This document shows positions 1 through 9,803 of a DNA stretch of 21,293 nucleotides, piece after piece (within the stretch, counting starts at the first letter, position 1; each line of letters opens with the position of its first letter). The stretch covers positions 1 to 21,293 of the forward strand of contig SJRY01000333.1 of assembly GCA_011319805.1 (NCBI GenBank), given 5' to 3'. The position numbers and the translations under genes were made by a program. Source of the stretch: Macrocybe gigantea. Its lineage: Eukaryota; Basidiomycota; Agaricomycetes; Agaricales; Callistosporiaceae. Under the pieces are notes generated by a model. It saw only the letters and a list, made by a program, of their open reading frames with translations, searched no databases and was not told where the DNA came from.

Positions 1-813
1 CCTCGAGCAAGCGCTGGAGCTCGGAGAGCATAGCGTCTGCTTCAGCAATATTTTCTTGGCTGTTGTATATGTCTGCCAAATTCTTCCATTTGGAAACGGC
101 GGAGATGGTCGAGTTTAACTTTCTCTTCATCATCTTGCCTTTTGTCGCCGCTATTATTTAAATCAGCATGGGCGGTGGGAGAGAAGACAGAAGGATAGTA
201 CCCTCGAAAGCATCTAAAGCTTTAGTGTGAAGTCGTTCCATGGTTCTCTTAGCCCTAGTAGCAGCTCTGCGTACGCTGTCCCAGCTACATTGAACAAAGC
301 TAGTGAGCGCCGTGCGATACTCCGTGAGCAAGAGATCATCTTCGTTTAAAGCGTCTGGCCCAAAAATGACTAGGGCAAGGCTATCCAATGCAATCGGAAC
401 ATAGTGCTCAGCATTGGGCCAAGGGGTTGTCCTTCCTCGTAAGATTGTTAGGGATGAATGGCGTGTGCATTAAGAGCATCTAGGATAATGTCGTGGAGGC
501 GGGCTTTGTTCCAAATCATGTCGTTGACAAAAATTGCCCACTTTGCACGACCAGGGAACGCAGCTTCTCCTCTTTTTTTGCTCTGAGAGAACTTTGTCCT
601 CTCGGATGGCTTGCGGATTTGACAGTAGTGATCCAGATAGGACTTGACATCCCGGGCATCCTGTCGCGTCCACTTGCCAGGAAGAAGAGCATCGTCATCC
701 GGAAATAGGCCATGTCGGTAACCGGTGAGTTCTTGCCAGATGGGCCATGACCAAGGGGCACCGTCCAGGGCGTATAGTTGCATCATTGCCTCGGGAAAGG
801 TATGGCTAGGCAT
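1..813 (-). CDS. Hypothetical fungal protein, 5' part; gene continues past the left edge
   Basis: The reading frame starts at an ATG at 813 and runs leftwards. Its first segment ends in a stop at about 448-450. Adding one G to the GGG at 451-453 (plus strand) joins it to the next open segment, which begins LTILRGRTTPW. A 50-bp-class intron with donor GTACTA, a branch-like GCTGAT and acceptor AATAG near 149 then leads into a lysine-rich helical segment (KGKMMKRKL...SAVSKWKNLADIYN) that is still open at base 1. The first part is rich in Trp and charged residues; no known domain was recognised. A solo LTR lies about 310 bp upstream of the start, so it may affect the promoter. The start could also be further upstream through an unseen exon. 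That the two segments belong to one gene is inferred from frame and splice signals. Confidence 0.55.
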
Positions 814-1120
814 GGCAGAATGGGCACGCGAGAGTCACAAAACGCAGTATGGATGGAGGTTTATGGAAGGTTGTTGACTTTCGATTTTCAGGTTTTTCTT
901 GAAATAATGGCACAGGAAAATCTTAGCATGTTCGCAACTGTTGTTGTTATCGTACGCAAGGCATTTGAGATAATGAACTAGATCAAAGGGCAGAGTTTTC
1001 TGAAGCGGCCAAGACAACCGATCGTTGCAAGGGTTCCCAGATATCAAAGATAAAATAATTGATCTTTCTACTCTGATAATAGGCGCAGAGAGTAGTGAAG
1101 AGAAGGAGGCTTGGTGATTG
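814..1120. other. Upstream region of the left-edge gene; no gene seen
   Basis: This 307-bp stretch lies between the start of the left-edge gene and the target duplication of the first solo LTR. Short open frames exist on both strands but have no domain, codon pattern or splice logic. It is best read as the promoter region of the minus-strand gene. Confidence 0.5.
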
Positions 1121-1125
1121 AGAAC

Positions 1126-1434
1126 TGTTGAAAATGTGGCAGCAACCCTGCGCCCTACCATTTTCCCTCTGCCCTAATTTTCTTGGCTTCACAGCGCAGC
1201 CTGTATGCTCAGTCATACCCTGCGCTATTATCACTAGGATTAGTGAGCGCACCCTCAACCCTGATGGTCTGTGCGCCACTTAGATATGTATAAATATGTC
1301 CTATGTAGTATGCCAATTCTATAACCGAGTTTCACTCAACCAAGCCTACGCAGTAAGACCAACCTCTAACAATCCACTAACGTAAGTAGTCCGTTCTAGC
1401 TCAAGAGCTTCCTAGCTTGGGTCCAGTTTCAACA
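1126..1434 (+). mobile_element. Solo LTR, copy A of a 309-bp LTR family
   Basis: The element begins TGTTGAAA and ends TTTCAACA, the inverted TG...CA termini of a long terminal repeat. It is flanked by perfect 5-bp duplications AGAAC at 1121-1125 and 1435-1439. A TATA-like box (TATAAATAT, 1289-1297) lies inside, as expected for an LTR promoter. A second 309-bp copy is at 17821-18129 and differs at six positions (about 98% identical). No retroelement coding region sits between or beside the copies and the flanking duplications differ, so each is an independent solo LTR left by LTR-LTR recombination. The parent superfamily (Ty1/copia or Ty3/gypsy) cannot be told from the LTR alone. Confidence 0.95.
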
Positions 1435-1622
1435 AGAACAACATATCCCGCAGAGCGAAGGGCAAATTGGTATTGCCAATGACTGGGAATTGCTCTAGCA
1501 AGAACTAAGAGGAGCGATGCCATGGAGACCTATGTAAGCACGCCGGCATCTGGAGAAGCCAATGGCAACCTCCAACATCCGTTTATTGGTCGGAGTAAAA
1601 ATGAGTTTCAATGAGTAAGAGA

Positions 1623-1653
1623 TAGGGGTTAGAGGGTGAGGGTTAGAGGGTTA
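1623..1653 (+). repeat. Degenerate GGGTTA-like (telomere-like) run
   Basis: Three to four imperfect units of the form GGGTTAGA/GGGTGA occur in a row. The core resembles the fungal telomere unit TTAGGG, but the array is only about 31 bp and imperfect. It may be a short interstitial telomere-like tract or simple G-rich low-complexity DNA. Confidence 0.4.
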
Positions 1654-1723
1654 TCTTGGAACCAATATGTGCCGAAGTGGCAAGAGTAGCTGTTGGAGAG
1701 GAATGCCGTAAATTTAACCAAAA

Positions 1724-1767
1724 ATGGAGAGGCGCATGAGGTGTGATGGAGAGGAGCATGAGGTGCA
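1724..1767 (+). repeat. 22-bp tandem duplication
   Basis: Two adjacent 22-bp units begin ATGGAGAGG and continue with (C/A)GCATGAGGTG. They differ at three positions (C/A, and TG versus CA at the end). This looks like a slippage-type tandem duplication with no evident function. Confidence 0.75.
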
Positions 1768-2278
1768 ACGGTGACAACTCATCGCAGTTGGGCGCAGATT
1801 TGGGTTCAGGACGTCCCGGACGGAGCTAACAGGAGACCGCCAGTAGGGACTAGAAAGAGCGGAATATTTTTTCCGGATAATACAGATGAGCGGCAAAGGG
1901 CTAGATCCCCTTCACTGAGGCAGTACTAAACGACATTTCATCCTATACAATATCGCTTTAGAATTTTGTGGCGGTCATTCTGTTCCAAGAAGCTGGAAGC
2001 TCCGAAACTGATATTGGCATTTATGACATGACAAGGGCTCTACTTTAGGCAGGTTCCGTACGAAGGCGCTTGGAAGGTTCTACAAAAAGAATGAATACAA
2101 AGTGTTTTGTCTCACATATTTGAAACAGCTTACTGGGAACGTCCAGGACATCCAGAACATGAGCGATCTCTTTGTCCAGCGTGTTGAGAGCCGGAACTGG
2201 GAAAGAATCTACTTCTAACATGAATAAAAATCATCTGCTAAGGGGAAAAACTCGCCTAAGGGTTCTGCACGTCGCAGT

Positions 2279-5200
2279 TCAACTCTGAATAGGTCCCGGT
2301 GCCACCCGTATCGCAAACGTGGTAAGGGCTGATAATGATCTGGGGCGGGATAACTTTTTTGCAGTAAGCGGCTGAAATCCTGGGGCGCTAACTCTGATAG
2401 GCTTGTTATTCCGTGTTGATGAGCCTTTTCGTAACGCCTGCACTTGATCTTGCAAAAGAAGGTTGTAAAATCCGTCCATAAAGTTCACCTCTTGGTCTTG
2501 AGAGCCCACGTTGGTGAGAAAGAGACCACAGCGGCAAGAAAGCCATTGAATGATTCGATGGCCTTGTTGCCTTGCATGATAGATGTCCATCCTAAGCCGA
2601 ACGTCTGTCGTTTCCCCCAGGTATTCGTGCAGCTCGAGGCAGATACAAAGTAGGCAAACCTTGATGACGTCCGAGAAATTATCAAGGTCGGGTAGGTGGC
2701 TTTGACCGCGGGGAAAAGGCTTGCCGTTAAAGAAATCGTATAACATCGCTTGGATAGAGCGTAAAAGGAGAACAGTAGTGCCAAGATGCTCCTGATTGGT
2801 GACAGAATCAGAAGCGCAAAAGATATGGAATATAGCAATGACTGTTCGGTCCAGATGGCAGAACGTATAGAAGAAACGTCGCGGCAGATGCTTGATTCCA
2901 CAGTGTACACCATATGCAGAGTAGCTGGAGGCATATATCTAATAAAAATACGTCACGTTGTTAGCATTGAACGCATTACGAGTAGTAGCAACACTTGCAG
3001 GGTATCGCCTGGCCTGAGGAGCACAGCGTAAAGCTTCATTTGACGCCGGTTAGGCCTGTTGGGGTCATATTTGTCATTGGCAAAGTAGTCCACTCTGTCA
3101 AAATGCCAGCCATTCTCCTCGGCATCTACAGCTATGATGAACCACTTGAGGCCGTTTTCAACGTCAAGCCTTGTAGCCCAGCCACAAGAGTCAAAGTGAA
3201 ACGGTGAAAATGCACCTTCGCGGCCGGCTATAGACCAGAGAAGAATCCAGAGGGGATAGGGGAGATTGAAGGACGGTCCTCCAGATGTTGATCTATAGGC
3301 GAATTCATCAAGGCGAAATGGTTCCGGCATGACTCGTTTAGTTCTGTCATTCATAGGAAGAGTGAGGGCGTTGAGAATTTTGCCGTTAGGATTTCTCGCA
3401 GAGGCAATCAAATCGAGAGGTGTGGCGATAACATGTCGAACACGCTCGTCTAAGACGGTTGGGTTGTCCCCAACCTCGTCATCAGTGGTCCTGGGTGCTA
3501 TCTTGGTCGTCGGAGAGCTCATCACTACGTATTGGAATAGAATGATCTGTTCTTTGCCATAAGTCTATGACTACCCCTCCAAGTAATCAGTGCGTACCAA
3601 TAATTTCTATCTCCTTATATAGATCTTCGCCAACGGCTAGGGCCCAACCGTCTTCGTCGAACGCATATTCAGCTTCGTGGTCGCCACAGATAATAATAGG
3701 CTTTCTTGAGAAAGCCCTGACAATTTCCGTCGACGAAAGACCTTCCCATTCCCGGCGATCATAGATGTGGAATGGAGAGTCATGGTTGCCTTTAATATTT
3801 TGGGGCACGCCATCTTCGTATTGCATCTCTACAGCAGCCATTATGCGCTGCAATCTTCTCTGTTCATGTTGAAACTGCCGTAATATTAGAAAGGAAAATG
3901 GTTGTAACTCTTTGGGAAATACGTACGTGGAAAGATGGTGACCAGGATTTTGGATTTCCCAAGGCATCGTAGAGCGTATAAGCGCCAGGGCCTTGATGTT
4001 TCTAAGTAGGCGTTAAAAAAGCGCCCTGTGTAGAGAAGTCGGCACAAACCTGAACATGTTCCTCCTCCATTTTGGGCATCGCTGACTTTCCATCGCCGTA
4101 CTGCGAGGGTCAACATAGTGAAAACGAGAATAAAAGTAAGAGATTACTCACAATTTCATCAATGTCAATGGTAGTTGGGAAGAGGCGAAACTCTTGCGTT
4201 TCAGGCGTTGGAGGTCGCTTCCGTTTCCCAACAACGGTCTTGGGACCCTCGGGACCGGATTGTCGCCTCTTCTTTGTTTTCTTCTTCCGTTCCCTTTTCT
4301 TCTTTGAAGATGCCAACGGCACGCTAGTCTGTGAATCCTCCTCAGGCGCTTCTTCAGAATCTCCACGGAGCATCCTAGAATGACCTCGGCGCAGAACGGA
4401 AGGCTGAGGACTTTGGGAACTCAGTGACGATGAACTACCATTGTCCCGAGCAGATGAGAGAGGATCCGCAGAAGACAATTGTGCATCTGGACTGGCTTCG
4501 ACGGAGAATGGCAGTGGGGAAAGCTCGCGGGCAGCAGAGTGACTACCCGCTGTTGGCAAGGTCAGAGAGGGTTTTGGAAGCGTTGCAGGGCCTTTTTCAA
4601 GCGTCTCGATGAACCAATGCTTCTCCTTTTCCGTTGCCTGTGCTGCCAGGGGCGCCGCCTGTGCAATCATCATTTTACAACATCAACAACACCTACGTTA
4701 TTCGTCAGGTATTCGTTAAGGTGATTGAAGATAATTTCATCGATGCTGGCAATGATACTCGGACGCTCGTGCGAGAGTAGAACGTGCATTGCCTAATAGA
4801 GAGCGAGCGGTGCTTAAGACACGTAAGGATTTGTTTTGAGGAAACAGCGCTCACGTATATGAGGTCATATCTTTTTGCAGTTATATCAAACAGTTTCTTC
4901 TCCAGAAAGATAACGGTCGGAGAAATAGCCAGGAACATGAATAACGCGTTGCGATAAGTCGTGCCATTCTTCCATTCTGCAACGCGTCCAAGACGGTTCG
5001 ATCGTCCATGCTAGAGAATATTCACCCAAGGTTTGAGAAATCAGCAGTAAGTATACGTACCCGCACTCCTGTAACAATTCTCTGAAATGGACGGGTCCGT
5101 CAAGTCTTCCCTGGATATATAAATGAATATGGGCGTTGCTGAAGACAGCCAGCGGACTGACCTTCATCAAGTACGCAATATGCAAGGCAACGACTTGAAA

Positions 5201-5833
5201 GTTTCGTAAGATCTTGACCTGCTTGACAGTGGAAACGTTGCGGGCGATATCGGATGCAATGCGGTAGGTACAGTCTTGGATGCGGAGGTGGGCTGCGTCT
5301 CCAATGGAATGCTATCCAGAAAGGCACCCTCTGCCATCTGGATTGCAAGGCTCCAGTCCTTGAAGGGTGTTATCCACTTTTGAAGCGTATTAGTTAGTTA
5401 CCATTGGACAAACGACGGCAGGGCTAACCTCTTGTCTAAAGTCTTCACAATTCAACTTGAATTGCGGAGTGGTTTACGGTTGACCGGAAGCGCCTTAGAA
5501 GCGAAGACGGCCAGGACAGCATAAGAAAAAAATATAGCAGCGCCTTTAGCTGCGTAGGTTGGATGTTTATTGTTGACTCTAGGGGTCCGAAATAACTCGC
5601 GAATAACCACTTCTGACGTAGAATTTGGCGGCAGATCGAATTGTTCTTCCCACATTTGAACGGACTCGATCATCGCCTGCAAAAGTGTTCAGTTCAGTTA
5701 GCTTATTGGGATGGCTCTAGGTAAAAGACGGGACCTTGAAACGAGGTTCGAAGGGCACTAGCTCCGACTGCAATATGAAGTCGCATGGCCAATCGAGCGC
5801 AAGAAGAAGCTTGGAATCAGCTATGGAACGCAT
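2279..5833 (-). CDS. JmjC-domain protein with polybasic segment (about 988 codons, 12 exons)
   Basis: The model has 12 exons: 5833-5735, 5676-5429, 5376-5162, 5110-5057, 5010-4855, 4792-4697, 4658-4152, 4100-4050, 4001-3927, 3874-3598, 3524-2999 and 2938-2279. Every junction keeps frame if one base is added in each of three C/G runs (5466-5467, 5306-5307 and at 2880). The N-terminal half is helical and unrecognised. A lysine/arginine cluster (KKKRERKKKTKKRR, residues near 410-423) looks like a nuclear localisation signal. The C-terminal part matches a JmjC fold: an HFD metal motif near residue 703, GLKW with the likely 2OG-binding Lys, PGDTL, then MPPATLHMVYT with the distal His. JmjC proteins are Fe(II)/2OG oxygenases, often histone demethylases; the substrate here is unknown. 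The start ATG at 5833 is the first in frame and is not certain. If the indels are real, the gene is a pseudogene. Confidence 0.75.
2939..2998 (-). other. GC-AG intron inside the JmjC coding region
   Basis: The exon ends ...GGCGATACCCT and is followed by GCAAGT. The acceptor is TTTATTAG, and the next exon begins A-TAT-ATG, giving L-Y-M-P-P, the expected continuation of the JmjC core. GCAAGT is the strong consensus typical of the rare GC-AG class. Every other intron in this gene model begins with GT. Confidence 0.7.
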
Positions 5834-5995
5834 AGCATTGCTGGCAAAGCTTGTTTGCCGCGTTTTCGGCTTGTCGCATTATGTAATGAAATTGTCACGT
5901 GCATGGCATCTTGGATGTGCGATATTATAGTAACAACGAAGGTACATCGTAAAGATTTAAAGCAAGGCTGAAAGTTGGGCAAGGATTCACCTTGT

Positions 5996-6161
5996 AACGG
6001 GCGATATGGGCATCGTGCTCTAGGCTGCTCGGCCAGGAAGACCACAAAAAAAAATCATATCCACGAATACGAAAATATGGGGTCTTGTTTGCAAGGTAGC
6101 GTAAGAAAAGCAAAGACGCCTGGCAACAGACGATGTGGGCATCGGGCTCTGGTTGCCCGAT
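5996..6161 (+). repeat. Diverged direct repeat, two units of about 37 bp
   Basis: Units at about 5996-6033 and 6125-6161 share the pattern (G/A)CGAT(A/G)TGGGCATCG(T/G)GCTCT followed by a related tail. They are spaced about 129 bp apart. Their short open frames show the same residues (GHRAL), but that only reflects the DNA repeat; no coding function is supported. Confidence 0.55.
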
Positions 6162-6447
6162 GAGAAATTGACTATGTATCAAAAAAGTAAAATGAGACCT
6201 GATTCTGTTTAAACACGAAAGCGAGGGCCAAGAAAAAGCGGGAACTCATACGAGATACCGTCCTGGCAGGACTGATTGAAACATAGATCTGAAGTAATCA
6301 CACATCAGTTCCATCAATGTATCTAATCTCCATGAACAGCGAAGGCTTACCTATGAGGCGGTATTACCCTGTCGAAAACGGCTTGTAGTTGTTACAGTCC
6401 CTGGCGGCGATCGGAGCGGCAATAGGTTTAGGACGATTGACGTTGAA

Positions 6448-6838
6448 GACAACGCGTCATTCAACGAAGGACAGACAACACGTCATGTCCTGGACTGTAA
6501 CACGACAACGCGTCAGGGCTACAGCGCCAACAGCAAGGGGAGAAGCCAACAGCAAGAAGCCAACAGCAAGGGGAGAAGGGGGAACGGGTTTATCGTTAAA
6601 GTTCACCGTCGTTGTCGTTGTTTGTTGATGGAGGCGGCGGAAGGCAGAAGGTTGATGACAAATCGAACCAAACAACGACTTGGTTCCTTTTCGCCGCTAA
6701 GTCAGCGCTGTCTGGGACGTCAAATTAACAGGCAAGTCCTTATTCCTTTGCGTTCTTCCTCCCTTGCCGCACAACCTGAGCTGAGCTGACGCGTTGTCGC
6801 TCGACTTGAGGCTGATGTGACAGGCCTGACGTGTTGTC
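6448..6838. promoter_or_regulatory. Cluster of five GACAACGCGTCA-type motifs
   Basis: GACAACGCGTCA occurs at 6448-6459 and 6504-6515, with a variant GACAACACGTCA at 6474-6485. The inverted form TGACGCGTTGTC is at 6787-6798 and a variant TGACGTGTTGTC at 6827-6838. Three forward copies thus face two inverted copies across about 270 bp. The ACGCGT core equals the MluI cell-cycle box bound by MBF (Mbp1/Swi6) in ascomycete yeasts; whether that factor is relevant here is inference. An alternative is a small non-autonomous DNA transposon with subterminal repeats, but no clear terminal inverted repeat or target duplication was found. Confidence 0.55.
6526..6577 (+). repeat. Three tandem GCCAACAGCAAG units
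   Basis: Units at 6526-6544, 6545-6558 and 6559-6577 all begin GCCAACAGCAAG. The first and third carry an extra GGGGAGAA tail, and the middle one is shortened to AA. This is a small slippage-type minisatellite inside the motif cluster. Confidence 0.8.
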
Positions 6839-7110
6839 GGCCTATCAAACAGTATGACAGTTGTCTACTGTGCGAGCGCAACGGTCATACCCTCATCGTA
6901 TTTTGCTGATCTTTTCTTTCCGTCTACGACGTCCTTCTCTTTCCGTTAGCTTCCTTTCTTGTGTGAGTTAGAAATCGATCGTTTTTATTCACCATCTTCG
7001 GGCTGACGTTGTTATCTCTTAAATCACATTGCAGAACGCTATACAAGCCACTTTCCGATCCGTGAGTATCTTCCTCCTCGTACCCGCTAGATGATTGAAG
7101 CCTTGTAGCG

Positions 7111-9231
7111 ATGCACGTTGCAAACGACATCAACATCCTAGGAGGACGAGACCCTTCGAGTATGTTCAAGTTTTCTAATACTCATTTTTTTCTTCTGCAT
7201 TCTTATAAGCCGTCTCAGAACCTCTGACGGCGTACGATGGATTAGTTGGCGCACTTCTTGGAGGGAATCAGTGGTTGTGCACGACACCGAACCAGACTGC
7301 GATATATGGACCTACGTTCGGGCCAGTCCGTGTAGCACTCTGTGAAGATTTTCGTTTCGGTTCGAATGACCACACGCTTTGGCCTCAGCCATGGTCGAGA
7401 GAGTTGCCGCACCTTGGAGCTGTGCTCAGAAAGCCTGCCGATCCTGCCATGCGCTCGCTGTATTATGGTGGGATCCAACACCTTCCGACTTTGTATCGTC
7501 GAGCGGCAGTGTTGTTACAGGTCTGGGACAATTGACAGAGACGAAGATTGCGCATTCGAAGCCCTAGAACACGAATTACGAGAACGCTTCAAAGCATACA
7601 GGGAATTGGTCGACTCGGGCCATCCGTATATGAAACCAAATACGTATCTCCCCCTTCTTGAGCGCGCGATGCATTATGCATGTCTTCGACTTCGTTGTCT
7701 TGCAACCACCTACGAGCAAATGCGATTCGGAGTCACGGACTTTCAGCGTCAGTACCTCGAACTTCGGGCTCTGCTTGATTACCTTGAAATCTACAAGCCA
7801 CGGATGGATGGACATGCGGCGCCGGCTACGACGGTCTCTCATTGCATTGGTGTCATTACCAGCGTTGTTCGCACGGTCGAAGACTTTTTCAAGGCGGGGC
7901 TGCCAGTTTGGTTCATGAGGCAAGCGTCCTTTCTTCAGGCGCCGAATGCTAGTTGCAACATATTAGAGGTCGTTGCACCTTTAATTGCTGAGAGAAAGAT
8001 TTGCACCAAACCACGTAGCAACGCCGTGATCTATTCAGGTCGAGATAACGCCGAGAAGCTTGTGACGATTCAACGATACTGCCGACAATGGTTGACTTAT
8101 GAGGACGCCTTTGGTGAGGTGACAAATACCTCTTCTCAGGCCTCAAACAACATATCGCAGTCGTCCAACCCTACATCATCATCTCAGCCGCTCCCAACCA
8201 GTCCGTCCGCGTCATCTCAGCCATATCATGCTCAGCCGCCGAATAGGAAACAACCGTCGGCTGGTAAGTCGCCGTCTTGAGTTCTCCTCGGTCCTAATCT
8301 CAGACACCTTCCGCAGCACAGACCGGCGTCGAGACCCGTTTGTCCCTGTCACCGGTCCTCTCGCGCCATACCCAATACCGGCCTGGACGTCAGCACTGAA
8401 AGCCATAATTCGAGACTCTAGCCAAGTCAAAAGCGCCCCGTATACCTGTCCGGATGGAACCCTCATGATCAGCGGAGCTGACGACGGCCGAAAGGCGCAG
8501 GCCATCAAGTCGTGGGTTGGGATTCGAAATCTATGGCTCCTCCGGTTAAAGATGGAACGTGAACTGGCATACCTAGTCAATCCTGGCGAGACTTTCTCTT
8601 TGGCGGGTTGAAAAACGAGTTTAAAGGAGATGGGAAGAAGAACAAACGCAGGGTTAAGCTATATGAAACCATGCTCCAGGCTTTGATACCAGGACCAGGG
8701 AGCTTTGGAGAACATGCGATACAAGTGCGTAATGCTGAGGATGAGCCAATTGAATGGCAAGGTATTCGCTACCAGCCGCGTGAGCTGCCACCTCCTCAAG
8801 TCGTACGGGAGATCGTGTGGGAGCTTTTTGAACTCAATTTCGCCCACGAATTCGTTTCTTTGGATCTTCGTATCCGCAATGTTGGTCCAAACTACACTAC
8901 CCAGGACCGTCTCCAACGTCAGGAATTGCTGTCACGCGTCTTCGCCCACTTTCCGGTGCGCATCTCGTTGATCCCCAAATCCAATGAAGGTCTGGCCGCC
9001 GACCGTCTGCAGGACTGTCTTCCATTTCTTCATGCCATGAGCAAGGTTCTCAAAACTTGGCCTAACTCCCCAGAGATCTTCGTCTTGTGCCATGAAAAGG
9101 TTGACAGGATATCCTATCATAATGCCATGGATCTGGAGAGAGCCGTGGCTACGTTCTACACACAGAGTTTTTACAATAAATTTGGACGTGCCCCGCAAAT
9201 CCCTTATCGTCTCTACCTGCCGACCATGTAG
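7111..9231 (+). CDS. Uncharacterised Agaricomycete protein family member (about 670 codons)
   Basis: The model has three exons: 7111-7159, 7210-8263 and 8322-9231. Introns have donors GTATGT and GTAAGT and acceptors TATAAG and GCACAG. Two one-base changes are needed for a single frame: one T fewer in the TT at 7532-7533 and one C more at 8582-8583. The corrected length is then an exact multiple of three. Landmarks are AGLPVWFMR mid-protein, a Ser/Pro/Gln-rich linker before the second intron, APYPIPAW just after it, and a C-terminal block with EIVWELFELNF, FYTQSFYNKFGRAP and PYRLYLP. From memory these blocks recur in many unnamed Agaricomycete proteins; I know no function. No signal peptide or membrane segment is apparent. 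Uncorrected, the ORF breaks into three pieces. Confidence 0.7.
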
Positions 9232-9803
9232 ATCTCGGACTCTTCAAGTGCTTTTTTCAGTTTTTCCATTTTATAATCTTGTATCACGTTGAATTTTTGC
9301 CGCCGCCCTCGCCGTCCTCTTCGCGGCTGTAATAAGAATATCATCTTGTCCGCATTTCTCTATTGAAGGATTTAAGATTGACCAAACGCGATGATAGGCT
9401 ATATCAGACTTGCCACGTCAAAGACGTTTGAAACGGAAACTGATCGTCCTGACAGGTGGAAAAAGAAGTACGTTTAATCCTCTGCATCAGGAATAGAATG
9501 TCAGGGGACACCTCGTTCATCGCCCTCCAAGACACACAACCCTCGCGCACTCAGCCCGTTCAGCCTGCAAATGAGCCGAATAAGCTCTTGCGCACACCTC
9601 TCAACCCGCCTTGTGCCTGCCGCATGCCCTCCTCGAGGTACATAGTATATAGGTTCCAACCTCCTGAGGGGGGATCTCAGAGTGTCCTCTTAGGTTCCCT
9701 TTCAGGTGAGTCCTGCGCGTACGTGGCCTGAATACGATGCTTAGGTTCCGTTTTTAGATCCCTAGCCCCGCCGTTGCCTGCCACATCTGGCCCCTTGCTA
9801 AAC
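9232..9803 (+). promoter_or_regulatory. Intergenic region and likely promoter of dioxygenase 1
   Basis: No gene is seen in these 572 bp. A TATA-like TATATAGG lies at 9646-9653, about 150 bp before the first ATG of the dioxygenase. The motif TTAGGTTCC(C/G)T(T) occurs at about 9690 and 9739, and a similar AGGTTCC follows the TATA-like box. An open frame at about 9456-9731 has no recognisable content. Confidence 0.4.

Larger units (their letters stand above)
1435..2278. other. Gene-poor stretch with short repeats
   Basis: There is no convincing gene between the solo LTR and the 3' end of the JmjC gene. The longest open frame here is about 60 codons and has no recognisable content. The stretch contains a telomere-like purine-rich run (1623-1653) and a 22-bp tandem duplication (1724-1767), listed separately. 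Confidence 0.5.
5834..7110. promoter_or_regulatory. Intergenic region between head-to-head genes
   Basis: This 1.28-kb region separates the start of the minus-strand JmjC gene from the start of the plus-strand gene at 7111, so it probably holds both promoters. It contains a diverged direct repeat (about 5996-6033 and 6125-6161), a cluster of ACGCGT-type motifs (6448-6838), a purine-rich triplicate (6526-6577) and a short hairpin (GAACCAA...TTGGTTC, 6663-6686). A first non-coding exon for either gene could also lie here but cannot be shown. Confidence 0.45.

Noticed and set aside
983..1279. Minus-strand open frame overlapping the first solo LTR, also present in the second copy.
   Set aside because: It is repeated only because the LTR DNA is repeated; it crosses the LTR boundary into unrelated DNA in each place.
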